Shown one piece after another: positions 1-7,248 of a DNA stretch of 64,000 nt. The stretch's first letter is position 1. Every line of letters begins with the position of its first letter. The translations under genes and the position numbers were made by a program. The notes beneath the pieces are model-generated. The model was given only the letters and a program-made list of their open reading frames with translations, was not told the origin of the DNA and ran no database searches. The stretch comes from Halotia branconii CENA392 (lineage in GTDB: Bacteria; Cyanobacteriota; Cyanobacteriia; Cyanobacteriales; Nostocaceae), in contig NZ_CP124543.1 of assembly GCF_029953635.1 (NCBI RefSeq), positions 1 to 64,000 on the forward strand. The letters run 5' to 3'.

Positions 1-1028
1 ATTGCACTGCTTGCTTGAGAGCTTGCAGAATTTCCTAAGCTTACGGCATAGTCAGCTACACCACGCACCGAACTAGCTACCTCTAAAGCATTCCTGGCTA
101 TACCTCTAATGGTTGGCAATTGGCGACCTAAAATATTAGATACAGCGTCACCAAGTGATGTCAACTCTCGCTCTATGCCGTCTATCCGAGAACCCAAAGC
201 CTCAGCGAAGGCTACTAACTGCAAAATTTCGATAACAGTACTCGCTAAACCTGCCACTCTAGCGGCAAGTCCCAATAAATCACCAGCTACCTTACCAGCA
301 GTAGTTAACGCTTTTCTTGATATGCCTATTGCTTCAGCCGCGTCTAAAGCTACATCTGCTACTTTGCTAGCAAGCCTGCCAACTTGACCGACAACACTAG
401 CGATTTTGTTGTCTACGATGTCAATAGCGCGTTGGGCTGCTTTTGCTACCCCTACAGCATTGTCAGCAATCCCCCTAGTCGCTTTACTTAGTGCGCTTGC
501 CTCTTTAGCCACTAACGTTGACGCTTTGGCTTCACTGATAGCCGTTTCTGCTACTCTTCTGGTTTGAATAGACAAACCTTTACTTAACTCGGCATCGCTT
601 GCAGCCTTAGTTGCTTGAGCGCTTGCATTATTAGCTTGACCGAATGCAGCCGCCGCGTCTCTGTCTGCTTTTGTGCCAACGATTTCAGCACGTTCACCTA
701 CGACGAGCGCTCGTCTTGCTGTGCCTTGTGTTTCGTTGCTAACATTCAACGCCTTATTGGCCTTATTGTCGGCTTTGTTGGCGACACCAGTTGCATTTTT
801 AGCTTCGTTACTAGCACCGTTAGCGGTACTAAGCGACCTAGTAGCTTTTCCGTCTACGATATCAATTTTTGATGATAAATTATCTGTTTTCCTCTCTACC
901 GTATTTAAACCATTAGCGGTTCTAACAGCTATGTTTGTGGTATCACTTAACTTTATTTCTAGTGCGCGTAATGCCGATTTCAGCCCATCGACATCACTTA
1001 TTAATGTTTGCCCTCCAGAAGTTGGCAT
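1..1028 (-). CDS. Ala-rich coiled-coil, fibre-like protein (partial, runs off left edge)
   Basis: This reading frame is open from the ATG at 1026-1028 to the window edge, so the C-terminus is missing. The product is rich in Ala, Ser, Val, Asp and Asn. It has long heptad-like stretches (repeated A-x-x-A / V-x-x-A patterns such as GVANKADNKANKALNVSNET), as in long trimeric or dimeric coiled-coil fibres. No enzymatic motif is seen. The start lies 1 bp after the TGA of the upstream gene (1030-1032), with an AAGGTGA ribosome site just ahead, so it is the third gene of a leftward operon. Its place after virion-like genes suggests a viral fibre or stalk; that role is inferred. Small ORFs on the plus strand here (109-387, 615-872, 673-1038) are shadows of this frame. 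Confidence 0.75.
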   Translation of the reverse strand, partial: MPTSGGQTLISDVDGLKSALRALEIKLSDTTNIAVRTANGLNTVERKTDNLSSKIDIVDGKATRSLSTANGASNEAKNATGVANKADNKANKALNVSNETQGTARRALVVGERAEIVGTKADRDAAAAFGQANNASAQATKAASDAELSKGLSIQTRRVAETAISEAKASTLVAKEASALSKATRGIADNAVGVAKAAQRAIDIVDNKIASVVGQVGRLASKVADVALDAAEAIGISRKALTTAGKVAGDLLGLAARVAGLASTVIEILQLVAFAEALGSRIDGIERELTSLGDAVSNILGRQLPTIRGIARNALEVASSVRGVADYAVSLGNSASSQASSA

Positions 1029-1029
1029 A

Positions 1030-1500
1030 TCACCTTAATAATCTCCTAATTTCGTTGAACTCAGCTTGTTCTATGCAAACCATGTCAGGAGGACAATAGT
1101 TATTTGGATCGAGACACTTAAATGGATCTGGACATGTCTGACCGCTGACCATGCCACAGCCGGCTTGACATTCAGCTAATGAGTCATATTCGCCAGGAGT
1201 CCCGTAAACATTGCTCTTGACACATGAATTATTTATGCAATCATAAGGAACCGCGTTACAAGCGGTGCAATTACCGTATTTTGTATAACCAGCATTAGGA
1301 TTATCATTAGCTACAGCAGTTACTTGTGCCGTTGTAGTCAGATAAAAATAATTTGTCCCGGCAACGTTTACACCATCAAGATAAAGATATACAGTAGTTG
1401 AGTTTCTGGCACGATATTCAGGTGTTGTGCCACAAGCAAAAAATTCGTAACTAACATTCCCGTCAGCCCCTTTGCCGTAGAACCGAAAACATTGAGTCAT
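1030..1500 (-). CDS. Cys-rich hypothetical structural-operon protein
   Basis: A 156-residue protein whose second half is dense in cysteines (YGNCTACNAVPYDC, ECQAGCG, CPDPFKC, NYCPPDMVC), as in disulphide-rich extracellular or virion surface modules. It has no signal peptide and no catalytic motif that I recognise. It sits 2 bp after the gene at 1503-1832 and 1 bp before the coiled-coil gene, so all three are probably co-transcribed leftwards from the control region near 1904-1918. The Cys density fits a minor surface component of a particle, but this is inferred from position only. Confidence 0.7.
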   Translation of the reverse strand: MTQCFRFYGKGADGNVSYEFFACGTTPEYRARNSTTVYLYLDGVNVAGTNYFYLTTTAQVTAVANDNPNAGYTKYGNCTACNAVPYDCINNSCVKSNVYGTPGEYDSLAECQAGCGMVSGQTCPDPFKCLDPNNYCPPDMVCIEQAEFNEIRRLLR

Positions 1501-1502
1501 CT

Positions 1503-1832
1503 TTAGTAATTATCCGGGTCAATTGTTGCAGCGGTGTCAATTTTGCTCAAAGAGATTGTTAGTTGATCAGTCCTATACCCAGTGTTATCAGTGCCGCGTG
1601 TGATAAAGCTTGTATAGCCAGTATCGATAACAATAGATTGGTCAATATTGGAGTCAAAGTTAGTCGTAGTTAAATAAGATTTCGCCTGCAACAAAATAGC
1701 TACTAACAAACTTTCGCCAGTGTTGTTACTAGAAGCGGTTAATCCTGCTAAATCAGATTTTGTAATAGTAATAGTTGTTGCGTCCTGAATCGCGTTAGCA
1801 CCAAATACCTGAGTTAAAGTTGGTTCTGCCAT
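1503..1832 (-). CDS. Small hypothetical protein, first gene of leftward structural operon of element A
   Basis: A 109-residue protein, Thr/Ser/Asp rich, with predicted alternating beta strands and no membrane segment. I do not recognise a family. It begins about 70 bp from a 15-mer (1904-1918) that is repeated exactly ahead of the other leftward virion-like operon (start at 20986), so it is most likely the first gene of the equivalent late operon in a second, related element. A small virion or baseplate-like protein is a guess from that position. Confidence 0.65.
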   Translation of the reverse strand: MAEPTLTQVFGANAIQDATTITITKSDLAGLTASSNNTGESLLVAILLQAKSYLTTTNFDSNIDQSIVIDTGYTSFITRGTDNTGYRTDQLTISLSKIDTAATIDPDNY

Positions 1833-1903
1833 AAAACGAATTTTTGATGAAGTGAATAGAAGTGATAGATCCGTTTTATGAGCGATTGAAATTTATGTAA
1901 ATC

Positions 1904-1918
1904 TTCCAGTTTTATGTA
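1904..1918 (-). promoter_or_regulatory. Conserved late-operon control motif, copy A
   Basis: The 15-mer TTCCAGTTTTATGTA (plus-strand text) occurs here and identically at 21070-21084. Each copy lies 72-84 bp upstream of the first ATG of a leftward structural operon and 81-83 bp from a CCGG-TTTAACC hairpin. AGTATT...AATACC sequences also lie between motif and hairpin in both copies. The shared spacing suggests a promoter or activator site; the exact -10/-35 boxes cannot be assigned by eye. Confidence 0.5.
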
Positions 1919-2000
1919 AATCCAGAACATTCACCGACGACGTGAAAGTATTGTCATGCCTAGTATTGAGCGAAGTATTAGTAATACCTAAAAATAAAAA

Positions 2001-2039
2001 TATTCCGGTTTGACCAGTGACATTGGTTAAACCGGAATA
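2001..2039 (-). terminator. 15-bp stem hairpin with T-rich tail on the minus strand
   Basis: TATTCCGGTTTGACC (2001-2015) pairs with GGTTAAACCGGAATA (2025-2039), with one G-T pair and a 9-nt loop. On the minus strand the stem is followed by TTTTTATTTTT, the form of an intrinsic terminator. No leftward gene lies immediately upstream, because the recombinase reads rightwards. It may therefore insulate the late operon from read-through or have a DNA-level role. A weaker version sits at 21165-21199. Confidence 0.55.
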
Positions 2040-2061
2040 GCAGGAGCGAGATAGAAGGTCG

Positions 2062-2643
2062 ATGAAAAACCATAGAAACGGTCAAGCTGCAATTTTAAGC
2101 GATGCGGAATATTCCAAAATTCGCAAGCAGATCCGCAGTAAAAAATATAAGTTGCTTCTGGATCTAGCATGGTACACAGGTGAAAGATGGGGGGCACTCG
2201 TGAAATTGCAGGTTGCCGATGTTTATCGCGAAGACGGAACACCGCACGAGTATATCAATTTTCGAGCTTGCACCCGCAAAGCTACACCAGATGGTAAACG
2301 CCAAACTCGCCAAGTGCCCGTGCATCCAGTTTTGGCTGAGGCACTGGCAACTTATCAACCAGAGGATAACTCATTGTGGTTGTTCCCTTGCAGAGACGGA
2401 AACGGGGCTATAACTATTCGCTGGGCTGATATGATTCTGCGAGCAGCAGTCGATAGGGCTGGGATGAGTGCTAAAGGAATTAGTACCCATAGCACCCGCC
2501 GGAGTTTTATAACTAAGCTGCATCGCAACGGAACGGACTTGTACACAATCAAAAAAATTACTGGACACCGTGATTTTAAGTCACTTGAAAAATATGTAGA
2601 TATTGACAGCGATCGCGTCAAGGGAGCCATCAACGCTCTATGA
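2062..2643 (+). CDS. Small tyrosine recombinase/integrase (catalytic domain only)
   Basis: A 193-residue site-specific recombinase of the phage-integrase superfamily. All catalytic positions are visible: Arg in TGERWGAL (about residue 41), Lys in the beta-hairpin region RKATPDGK, HSTRR (box II His and Arg), TGHRD (His) and the nucleophile Tyr in LEKYVDID. The N-terminal SAM-like arm/core-binding domain of typical 300-400 residue integrases is absent, so it resembles FimB-sized minimal recombinases. It is transcribed away from the leftward structural operon and followed by a HIP1 hairpin terminator at 2722-2763. It probably integrates, excises or inverts element DNA; which of these cannot be told from sequence. 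Confidence 0.9.
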   Translation: MKNHRNGQAAILSDAEYSKIRKQIRSKKYKLLLDLAWYTGERWGALVKLQVADVYREDGTPHEYINFRACTRKATPDGKRQTRQVPVHPVLAEALATYQPEDNSLWLFPCRDGNGAITIRWADMILRAAVDRAGMSAKGISTHSTRRSFITKLHRNGTDLYTIKKITGHRDFKSLEKYVDIDSDRVKGAINAL

Positions 2644-2721
2644 ACCCCCAAATCCAAATCTGTGACAAAGCCCGACCAAGCGAATATGCTAAGTCACAAC
2701 ATCAGTAATAACTTGGGATTT

Positions 2722-2763
2722 TGCGATCGCAATTTTGACCCTATTAACGCGATCGCATTTTTT
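2722..2763 (+). terminator. HIP1-pair hairpin terminator after the small recombinase
   Basis: TGCGATCGC (2722-2730) and GCGATCGCA (2749-2757) can form a stem, followed at once by TTTTTT. The loop text (AATTTTGACCCTATTAAC) is close to that of a second hairpin at 21333-21368 in element B, so the two loci are homologous. Confidence 0.6.
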
Positions 2764-2779
2764 ATGGCTTGATGCTATA

Positions 2780-2798
2780 TTGACGTGTCACACGTCAA
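2780..2798. promoter_or_regulatory. Perfect palindromic operator ahead of RHH-type gene
   Basis: TTGACGTGTCACACGTCAA is a perfect 19-bp palindrome ending 14 bp before the ATG at 2813. Its right part plus flank (TGTCACACGTCAATACA, 2786-2802) recurs exactly at 2955-2971 inside the following gene. It is a likely operator for an autoregulator. Confidence 0.6.
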
Positions 2799-2812
2799 TA
2801 CAAGGATTTTAA

Positions 2813-3151
2813 ATGAGCAAAGGTGGACATACTACTGGTACTTGGACAGGTGGTAGCACTTGGAACCACGGGAAAACTCAAACTATCCGTGTGCCGATCA
2901 CGTTGGCGGCTCAAATCATGGATTATGCCAGAGCAATAGATGACGGTATTGAGTTGTCACACGTCAATACAGCCGATTTAATTCTTGATGCTATTGACTG
3001 CTACATCAAATTTAGACAGCGCAATTTTCGCCCAAACCAGCATTCTAAAAAGCCTGATATGACTAGCCGCGCCTGGGATGAGTTGAGAAAGTTTAGAAAA
3101 CTTCTTCAGGAGCAGCCCGAACTGATCACAAAAAACCAGACTTGCAGATAG
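2813..3151 (+). CDS. Ribbon-helix-helix-like small DNA-binding protein
   Basis: A 112-residue basic protein. Residues about 22-60 (TQTIRVPITLAAQIMDYARA...) have the strand-helix-helix pattern of CopG/Arc-type RHH proteins found on cyanobacterial plasmids. The C-terminal part is charged and lacks a recognisable domain. A perfect palindrome lies just upstream and a second partial copy lies within the coding sequence, which fits autoregulation. It converges on the replication gene (3173-5599) with 21 bp between stops. A role in partition or copy control is possible but unproven. Confidence 0.7.
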   Translation: MSKGGHTTGTWTGGSTWNHGKTQTIRVPITLAAQIMDYARAIDDGIELSHVNTADLILDAIDCYIKFRQRNFRPNQHSKKPDMTSRAWDELRKFRKLLQEQPELITKNQTCR

Positions 3152-3172
3152 TACTCGCCGAAGTTATAATTG

Positions 3173-5599
3173 TCAGCCCTTTTTAAGCTGTTGTGCGTGG
3201 TAAGGTTGCCCATTATTGCTCAATGGTGGAGAGAAGCTATTACGGCTAGGCTTTTTGAGCCAAATACCACCATTAATGGAACTAACAAGCAAAACCTGGC
3301 CGCGGTGTTCTCCTTCCAAAACTTCCACCTCATCCCCAATCCTTAGTTCTTCTGTCCAGGCAACCAAATCTGACCAAAGTAAGCGAGGCTTTGCTATTGG
3401 GTCTTTAGCAACAACTACATCCGCTTTTTTGGCGGAAGGGTACAGCTTTGTGACCTTGACTTTATTTTTCAATGACTTTGACCAATAGATATCACCAACC
3501 TCAATGCTGATTTTGGGGACTAGGTGTGATGAGGGGTGATCGTCCTTATTCACGATCACCCCAGGATCACCCCCCGGATCACCCTGCGGAGAATGGCTGC
3601 AATTATTCTCTGGTAAGTCTTTGACTGCTATTTCCTGGGTATGTATCTTTTCACACATATCCGGGGTAGGATCACCCCCTGGATCACCTCCAGACTCTAT
3701 ACCTAGCAAGGCATTCGAGCAAAGGTGATCCTCAAGGTGGCTTGGGGCTGCAAAATTTTCTGACTGCTGAATTTTTTCATGATTTTCAGCACTTTTAGGA
3801 TCACCTTTGGCTGTGTTGTTGACTGCATCTACTTTTTGGAGGTGATCCGAGGGGTGATCCTGGGGTGATCCTGTTTTTTTTATACTAACATCAAAAGTTG
3901 GCTGTATCTCTCTACTAGCAAAGCTTTCAGGATGTGGGTCGAGGTGATCCGAGGGGTGATCCTCTGGTGATCCTTCGTAAGCAAGGAAATAGAGGTTGGC
4001 TTTCCCCGGCTGGCGCTTTACGCTCACCAAACCATCGGCTGATAGCTCCGTTAGGTAACGACGGGCATAATCCTTTGAAAAGCCTAGCCTGTGGGCTATT
4101 TCTTCACTGGTAAATTTGACGTTTCTGTGGTCAGCCAGCAGTTGCAATGTTCTTTCCTTTGCCGATTGCGCTGGGCCACCAAAGTCTTGCCCCTCTTCTC
4201 CCATAAAAGTAAAGCTGAGGTCTTCGGGATTAAAAAACATCCGATATTTATTGCCGGAGGAGCGCGATCGCGATTTGTCAATTTCTAAGATGCGGTCGTT
4301 AGGCGTACCAGTTTCACTGCTGTCCTTTGATAGTGTCCAGACCTCACTAACTGCATTTCTAATGGCTGTTGTACCCCTGACACCACCTAGCTTATTGCTG
4401 TGATGAATTAGTAAAAAGGTGGTTTTATAATTAGTGGCCAGCCCGGTCATCTCTAGGATGGGACGGGCATACTCCATCTGTGATTCCTGATAAATTGAAA
4501 ATCTGTTAATGGTTGAAAGCGAGTCGATGACAACAAAATCAGGTTGAAACTCTTTTAAGTCTTCAATTAAAGCTGGGATATTTTCAGCACTCCAGCCAAA
4601 CCGCACCCTAACGTACTTGCCAATATCTTCTTTTGAATAACCTAGCGACTCCAATGCTTGCATCATGTCGCCGGGACTTTCATCTCCTTGGTAATAGAGA
4701 ATTTTGCGTTTCTCTCCTGTAGCAATGAAATTACCAAACTGATTACCCTGAATCAGGACTTTACCAATTCCATAAGCGAGTTTAGTTTTACCAATTCCAC
4801 CATCAGCAGCTAGTAAAATAGTTGTGCTTTTAGGAACCAAGCCATTTAATAACCACTCACGAACTGTAGAACCTGCTAACTCTTTTAATTCTTCATAGGT
4901 GAGTAATTTACTACATTGAGCCGTGAGACTTTTTAAGTAAAAATGTTCTAGAAAATTGTTAGTAACTGAGTGTTCCTTCGCTAACTCATGCAGTTTGAGA
5001 AACCTAAAAGATGGTTCTACACAAGTTGTATAAATATTCGTCACCTCTTCTAGTAGTCGGTCATGTTTCCAGCGTTGATATTCATCTTTTGTAGGTGCTA
5101 AGGGTGTATCGGTTACTGCCTTGATTTTGTTAGTAACGGTTGCAAAGATATCTACCAAATCTTGCTCCTCATCGTAGGCTAACTGTATAGTCTTATAACC
5201 TGATTTTAGGAGTTCTCGACGCTTGTATTTTTTGATTACTATCCCCGCGAGGCTATCAATGTTTGCAGCGCTGACTGTACGGTCTGCAAGGGTAGCTAAC
5301 TTGCTTCTGCCACCAATTCTTGCAAGTAAATCATGGTCTGATAACCAGCTACTAACATGTAGTAAATCGGTTGGTAATCCTTGCTTGTTTAGCCGAAGAC
5401 AAGCATGATAAATATCTTTGTGTGCGCCAATATAAAAATGTTCTGTTTTTAGCCTGTCTTTAACACGATATATGGCACTTGGGTCTAGTAGAATGCCACC
5501 TAAGACGGCTTCTTCTGCTTCAATATTTTGTGGTGGCAACCTATCATCAGCAGGTTTAAAGCTGTATTCATCTGTGTAGGAATAAGGAACTGCTACCAT
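3173..5599 (-). CDS. Replication protein: DnaB N-domain fused to RepA-type P-loop helicase (element A)
   Basis: 808 residues. About 20-125 match the DnaB N-terminal helical domain (LPPQNIEAEEAVLGGILLDP). A RecA-fold ATPase of the RepA_2/AAA_25 type follows, with Walker A GGIGKTKL near 267-274 and Walker B FVVIDSLS near 356. A winged helix lies near 483-540 (FTSEEIAHRLGFSKDYARRYL). Next comes a long repetitive linker (repeated GDPGGDP and DHPSDHL), then a KOW-like C-terminus (IGDEVEVLEGEHRGQVLLV). It probably loads at, and unwinds, the element origin. The linker DNA carries at least 12 GGTGATCC iterons (3534-3973). The paralogue at 28927-31182 has the same order of domains. A 26-codon ORF beginning near 5648 overlaps the start out of frame and may affect translation. 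Confidence 0.85.
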   Translation of the reverse strand: MVAVPYSYTDEYSFKPADDRLPPQNIEAEEAVLGGILLDPSAIYRVKDRLKTEHFYIGAHKDIYHACLRLNKQGLPTDLLHVSSWLSDHDLLARIGGRSKLATLADRTVSAANIDSLAGIVIKKYKRRELLKSGYKTIQLAYDEEQDLVDIFATVTNKIKAVTDTPLAPTKDEYQRWKHDRLLEEVTNIYTTCVEPSFRFLKLHELAKEHSVTNNFLEHFYLKSLTAQCSKLLTYEELKELAGSTVREWLLNGLVPKSTTILLAADGGIGKTKLAYGIGKVLIQGNQFGNFIATGEKRKILYYQGDESPGDMMQALESLGYSKEDIGKYVRVRFGWSAENIPALIEDLKEFQPDFVVIDSLSTINRFSIYQESQMEYARPILEMTGLATNYKTTFLLIHHSNKLGGVRGTTAIRNAVSEVWTLSKDSSETGTPNDRILEIDKSRSRSSGNKYRMFFNPEDLSFTFMGEEGQDFGGPAQSAKERTLQLLADHRNVKFTSEEIAHRLGFSKDYARRYLTELSADGLVSVKRQPGKANLYFLAYEGSPEDHPSDHLDPHPESFASREIQPTFDVSIKKTGSPQDHPSDHLQKVDAVNNTAKGDPKSAENHEKIQQSENFAAPSHLEDHLCSNALLGIESGGDPGGDPTPDMCEKIHTQEIAVKDLPENNCSHSPQGDPGGDPGVIVNKDDHPSSHLVPKISIEVGDIYWSKSLKNKVKVTKLYPSAKKADVVVAKDPIAKPRLLWSDLVAWTEELRIGDEVEVLEGEHRGQVLLVSSINGGIWLKKPSRNSFSPPLSNNGQPYHAQQLKKG
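3534..3973. repeat. Iteron array GGTGATCC/GGATCACC inside the rep gene (candidate origin A)
   Basis: At least 12 exact copies of the octamer GGTGATCC in either orientation, plus near copies, lie in about 440 bp. They include triple runs near 3842-3870 and 3942-3973, often spaced 10-11 bp apart (about one helical turn). They fall in the stretch coding the low-complexity linker of the replication protein. Short spaced repeats inside an initiator gene are typical of origins such as lambda ori within O. Confidence 0.7.
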
Positions 5600-5728
5600 T
5601 TTTCAGTTCCTCCAGATGTTGTGTTATAATTACTTTCAATGACGGCATTAAAAGTTATCTGAATTGCTATTTCAGTCCTTTGTTTTCTGTTATTATTCAT
5701 TAGTATTTTTGATACTTTGAAAAGTTTT

Positions 5729-5761
5729 ACTCACCACTTAATCTCTGGTGAGTATTTTTTT
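5729..5761 (+). terminator. Strong plus-strand intrinsic terminator opposite the rep leader
   Basis: ACTCACCA (5729-5736) and TGGTGAGT (5746-5753) form a perfect 8-bp stem followed by ATTTTTTT. No rightward gene precedes it: the region to the left is the leader and 5' end of the leftward rep gene. A short rightward transcript ending here would be antisense to the rep leader, a layout seen in plasmid copy control. No promoter was identified. Confidence 0.5.
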
Positions 5762-5811
5762 AGAGTACCTGCGATCGCGCCCGGTTTTTGAAGTTAGACG
5801 CGATCGCCATG

Positions 5812-5848
5812 AATAAACCCGCCCTATCTGTACGTAGGACGGGTTATT
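5812..5848. terminator. Bidirectional hairpin terminator
   Basis: AATAAACCCGCCCTA and TAGGACGGGTTATT form a stem with one mismatch and an 8-nt loop. T-rich sequence follows on both strands. It sits at the end of the leftward regulator region. Two HIP1 octamers at 5771-5778 and 5799-5806 flank it on the left and could form a second hairpin. Confidence 0.5.
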
Positions 5849-6046
5849 CTTTGTTTTCAGTTGCTTCAGTAGAAACCAGATCGTATATTTCTTGCTTCAG
5901 TTCCTGGACTGCTTTCTTGAAGACTTCCTTCTGTTTCTTGGTTTCAAGCAGACGAATTTCTAGGTGCTGTTGTTGGTCATCAACGTAATTAAGATAAGCG
6001 TTCTCGATAAATTCGAGACGCTCTAGAACTTTGCCAGAAGTAGCTT
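5844..6046 (-). other. Coiled-coil segment in the -1 frame after the RHH gene
   Basis: Directly after the RHH frame stops (6023-6025), the -1 frame encodes a convincing amphipathic, charged helix (LERLEFIENAYLNYVDD, then LLETKKQKEVFKKAVQELKQ) to a stop at 5844. This frame is open back to 6233, but its first half looks like a shadow. Either a one-base change split a longer RHH plus coiled-coil regulator, or the coiled coil is reached by frameshifting or is a separate gene. No canonical slippery heptamer was found at the junction. Confidence 0.4.
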
Positions 6047-6217
6047 CTCCTTGTTCTCTTGCCCCAGTGGTATCTCCCCTCTGCCTATCTTCGCTACCAG
6101 TTCCGATCTGCTCAATCCCATTGACTTTGCTTTGGACAGGAACAAATTCCAATCTTTCTCGCTGAGGTTCAGAGACACGTTTTTTGCGTCCTCTGCTAGC
6201 TTCCGAGGTCTTGCCAT
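6023..6217 (-). CDS. RHH-type regulator of element A
   Basis: 64 residues beginning MARPRK. The pattern NVSLNLSEKDWNLFLSKAKS followed by GLSRSELVAKIGRGEI resembles short RHH repressors common on cyanobacterial mobile DNA. The gene reads left, away from the rightward early genes. Between them lie three copies of a 12-bp operator-like motif (6271-6333), the layout of an element immunity region. Its frame ends in the middle of what could be a longer protein. Confidence 0.6.
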   Translation of the reverse strand: MARPRKLAEDAKNVSLNLSEKDWNLFLSKAKSMGLSRSELVAKIGRGEIPLGQENKEKLLLAKF

Positions 6218-6270
6218 TTTCTTGTATTTTCACAACAGTAAACCTATTTTACATACCTCAAATTGAATTT

Positions 6271-6333
6271 CATACCGGAAACCATTGACTATTCGTTTTC
6301 GGTATGTTTAATATATCATTAGTTTCCGGTATG
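6271..6333. promoter_or_regulatory. Operator cluster CATACCGGAAAC (element A immunity region)
   Basis: CATACCGGAAAC (6271-6282) is followed by its reverse complement at 6322-6333 and by a one-mismatch reverse copy GTTTTCGGTATG at 6295-6306. The cluster fills the gap between the leftward RHH regulator and the first rightward early gene. It is probably bound by that regulator to control both directions. Confidence 0.65.
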
Positions 6334-6363
6334 AAAAACATCTTTCATAGAAACTTATGCCCC

Positions 6364-6507
6364 ATGAGCAGCAGTAAAAACGACTGTAAGGATTGCGATG
6401 TTTGCCGACTCTTTGAAATAGGAGTATATGAGACACCTTGCAATCCTCCTTGCTATGTGCAACAAGAAACAATCAAGGAAGGAAACGCTATAACCCAGCA
6501 ACAGTAA
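6364..6507 (+). CDS. Small Cys-rich early protein
   Basis: 47 residues from the ATG at 6364, with CKDCDVC and CNPPC, a likely metal-binding cluster. An earlier in-frame ATG at 6304 lies inside the operator cluster and would add 20 residues; I favour 6364 but no clear Shine-Dalgarno site decides it. It is the first gene right of the operators of element A. Function unknown. Confidence 0.5.
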   Translation: MSSSKNDCKDCDVCRLFEIGVYETPCNPPCYVQQETIKEGNAITQQQ

Positions 6508-6553
6508 GCCTTCAGTAAAAAGGACTGCGACGCGTCGCAATACTAAACACCAT

Positions 6554-6621
6554 GCATAGTGGCACTTAAACCGCACTATGCCAGGACTGTAAAAGCACTA
6601 TGCACGGACTTAAGACCGTGC
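6554..6621. repeat. CACTATGC repeats and a 20-bp palindrome
   Basis: GCATAGTG (6554-6561), CACTATGC (6574-6581) and CACTATGC (6596-6603) are copies of one octamer in both orientations. They run into GCACGGACTTAAGACCGTGC (6602-6621), a near-perfect 20-bp palindrome. The cluster lies between two short early genes and could be an operator, a partition site or a secondary origin. Confidence 0.55.
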
Positions 6622-6643
6622 ATCATACCCTTATGCAACCACT

Positions 6644-6970
6644 ATGGAAGCACTAGAACCCGCCATTAATGGCACTAAGACAGGATCAAAGACCGACGAT
6701 AAGCCTAAAAACAAGCAGAAGAGACACTTGCCATCTTTGCCCAGTGCTGCTTCTGCCGCAGACATGAACCCCGTGACTTTTTCAGGACTGTCAGACAAAA
6801 CAGCCGTGGAGTGGTCATCTTTACGAAATTACGAAATGTTCAGCCTCAGCGCTGACGGTTCATTTCCCATGATGAAAGTCAGCCGTTCCAAGGCGGTCAG
6901 ACTTGCCGACCGTCAAGTAATGATGGTCGGTTCTGGACGCTGTTACCGCGTCTCACTGTCTAACCACTGA
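6644..6970 (+). CDS. Hypothetical early protein
   Basis: 108 residues. The N-terminal third is Lys/Thr/Asp rich and probably disordered. The C-terminal part (YEMFSLSADGSFPMMKVSRS...VMMVGSGRCYRVSL) looks like a small beta fold. The family is not recognised. It is followed by a gap containing TAGAGCTTGTTTCTACC-type sequence and the overlapping gene chain 7033-7810. Confidence 0.5.
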   Translation: MEALEPAINGTKTGSKTDDKPKNKQKRHLPSLPSAASAADMNPVTFSGLSDKTAVEWSSLRNYEMFSLSADGSFPMMKVSRSKAVRLADRQVMMVGSGRCYRVSLSNH

Positions 6971-7032
6971 TACCAAACAAGCTCTAGCTCGCAACTAGAG
7001 CTTGTTTCTACCTTGCTTAATAAAAAATTACC

Positions 7033-7248
7033 ATGACTGAACCAAGACCGCTAACACCCAAAGAACAAAAAGTAATTCAGGAATTTGAAGCAGCTCGCCC
7101 CGGCACTGGCGCTCTAGCTGAAAATAACATCCGCAACAACGATAAAACCGGCTGGGCTGACATCATTGCAGAGACACCAGAAGAGGAATTGGTTGCCCGT
7201 GAGGGGTCATCAACTAATTCCTTTATGTATCGGAGGATTGGAGGATGA
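7033..7248 (+). CDS. Small hypothetical early protein
   Basis: 71 residues, acidic and helical (TPKEQKVIQEFEAARP). It overlaps the next gene by four bases (ATGA), which indicates translational coupling. No domain recognised. Confidence 0.5.
   Translation: MTEPRPLTPKEQKVIQEFEAARPGTGALAENNIRNNDKTGWADIIAETPEEELVAREGSSTNSFMYRRIGG

Noticed and set aside
109..1038. Three plus-strand frames at 109-387, 615-872 and 673-1038
   Set aside because: They lie entirely opposite a long continuous minus-strand coiled-coil frame with a good start and operon context; the products have no sensible composition.
3534..3973. Repeat array considered as a CRISPR
   Set aside because: Octamers are too short and are in both orientations at about one-turn spacing within a coding sequence; no spacers or cas genes.
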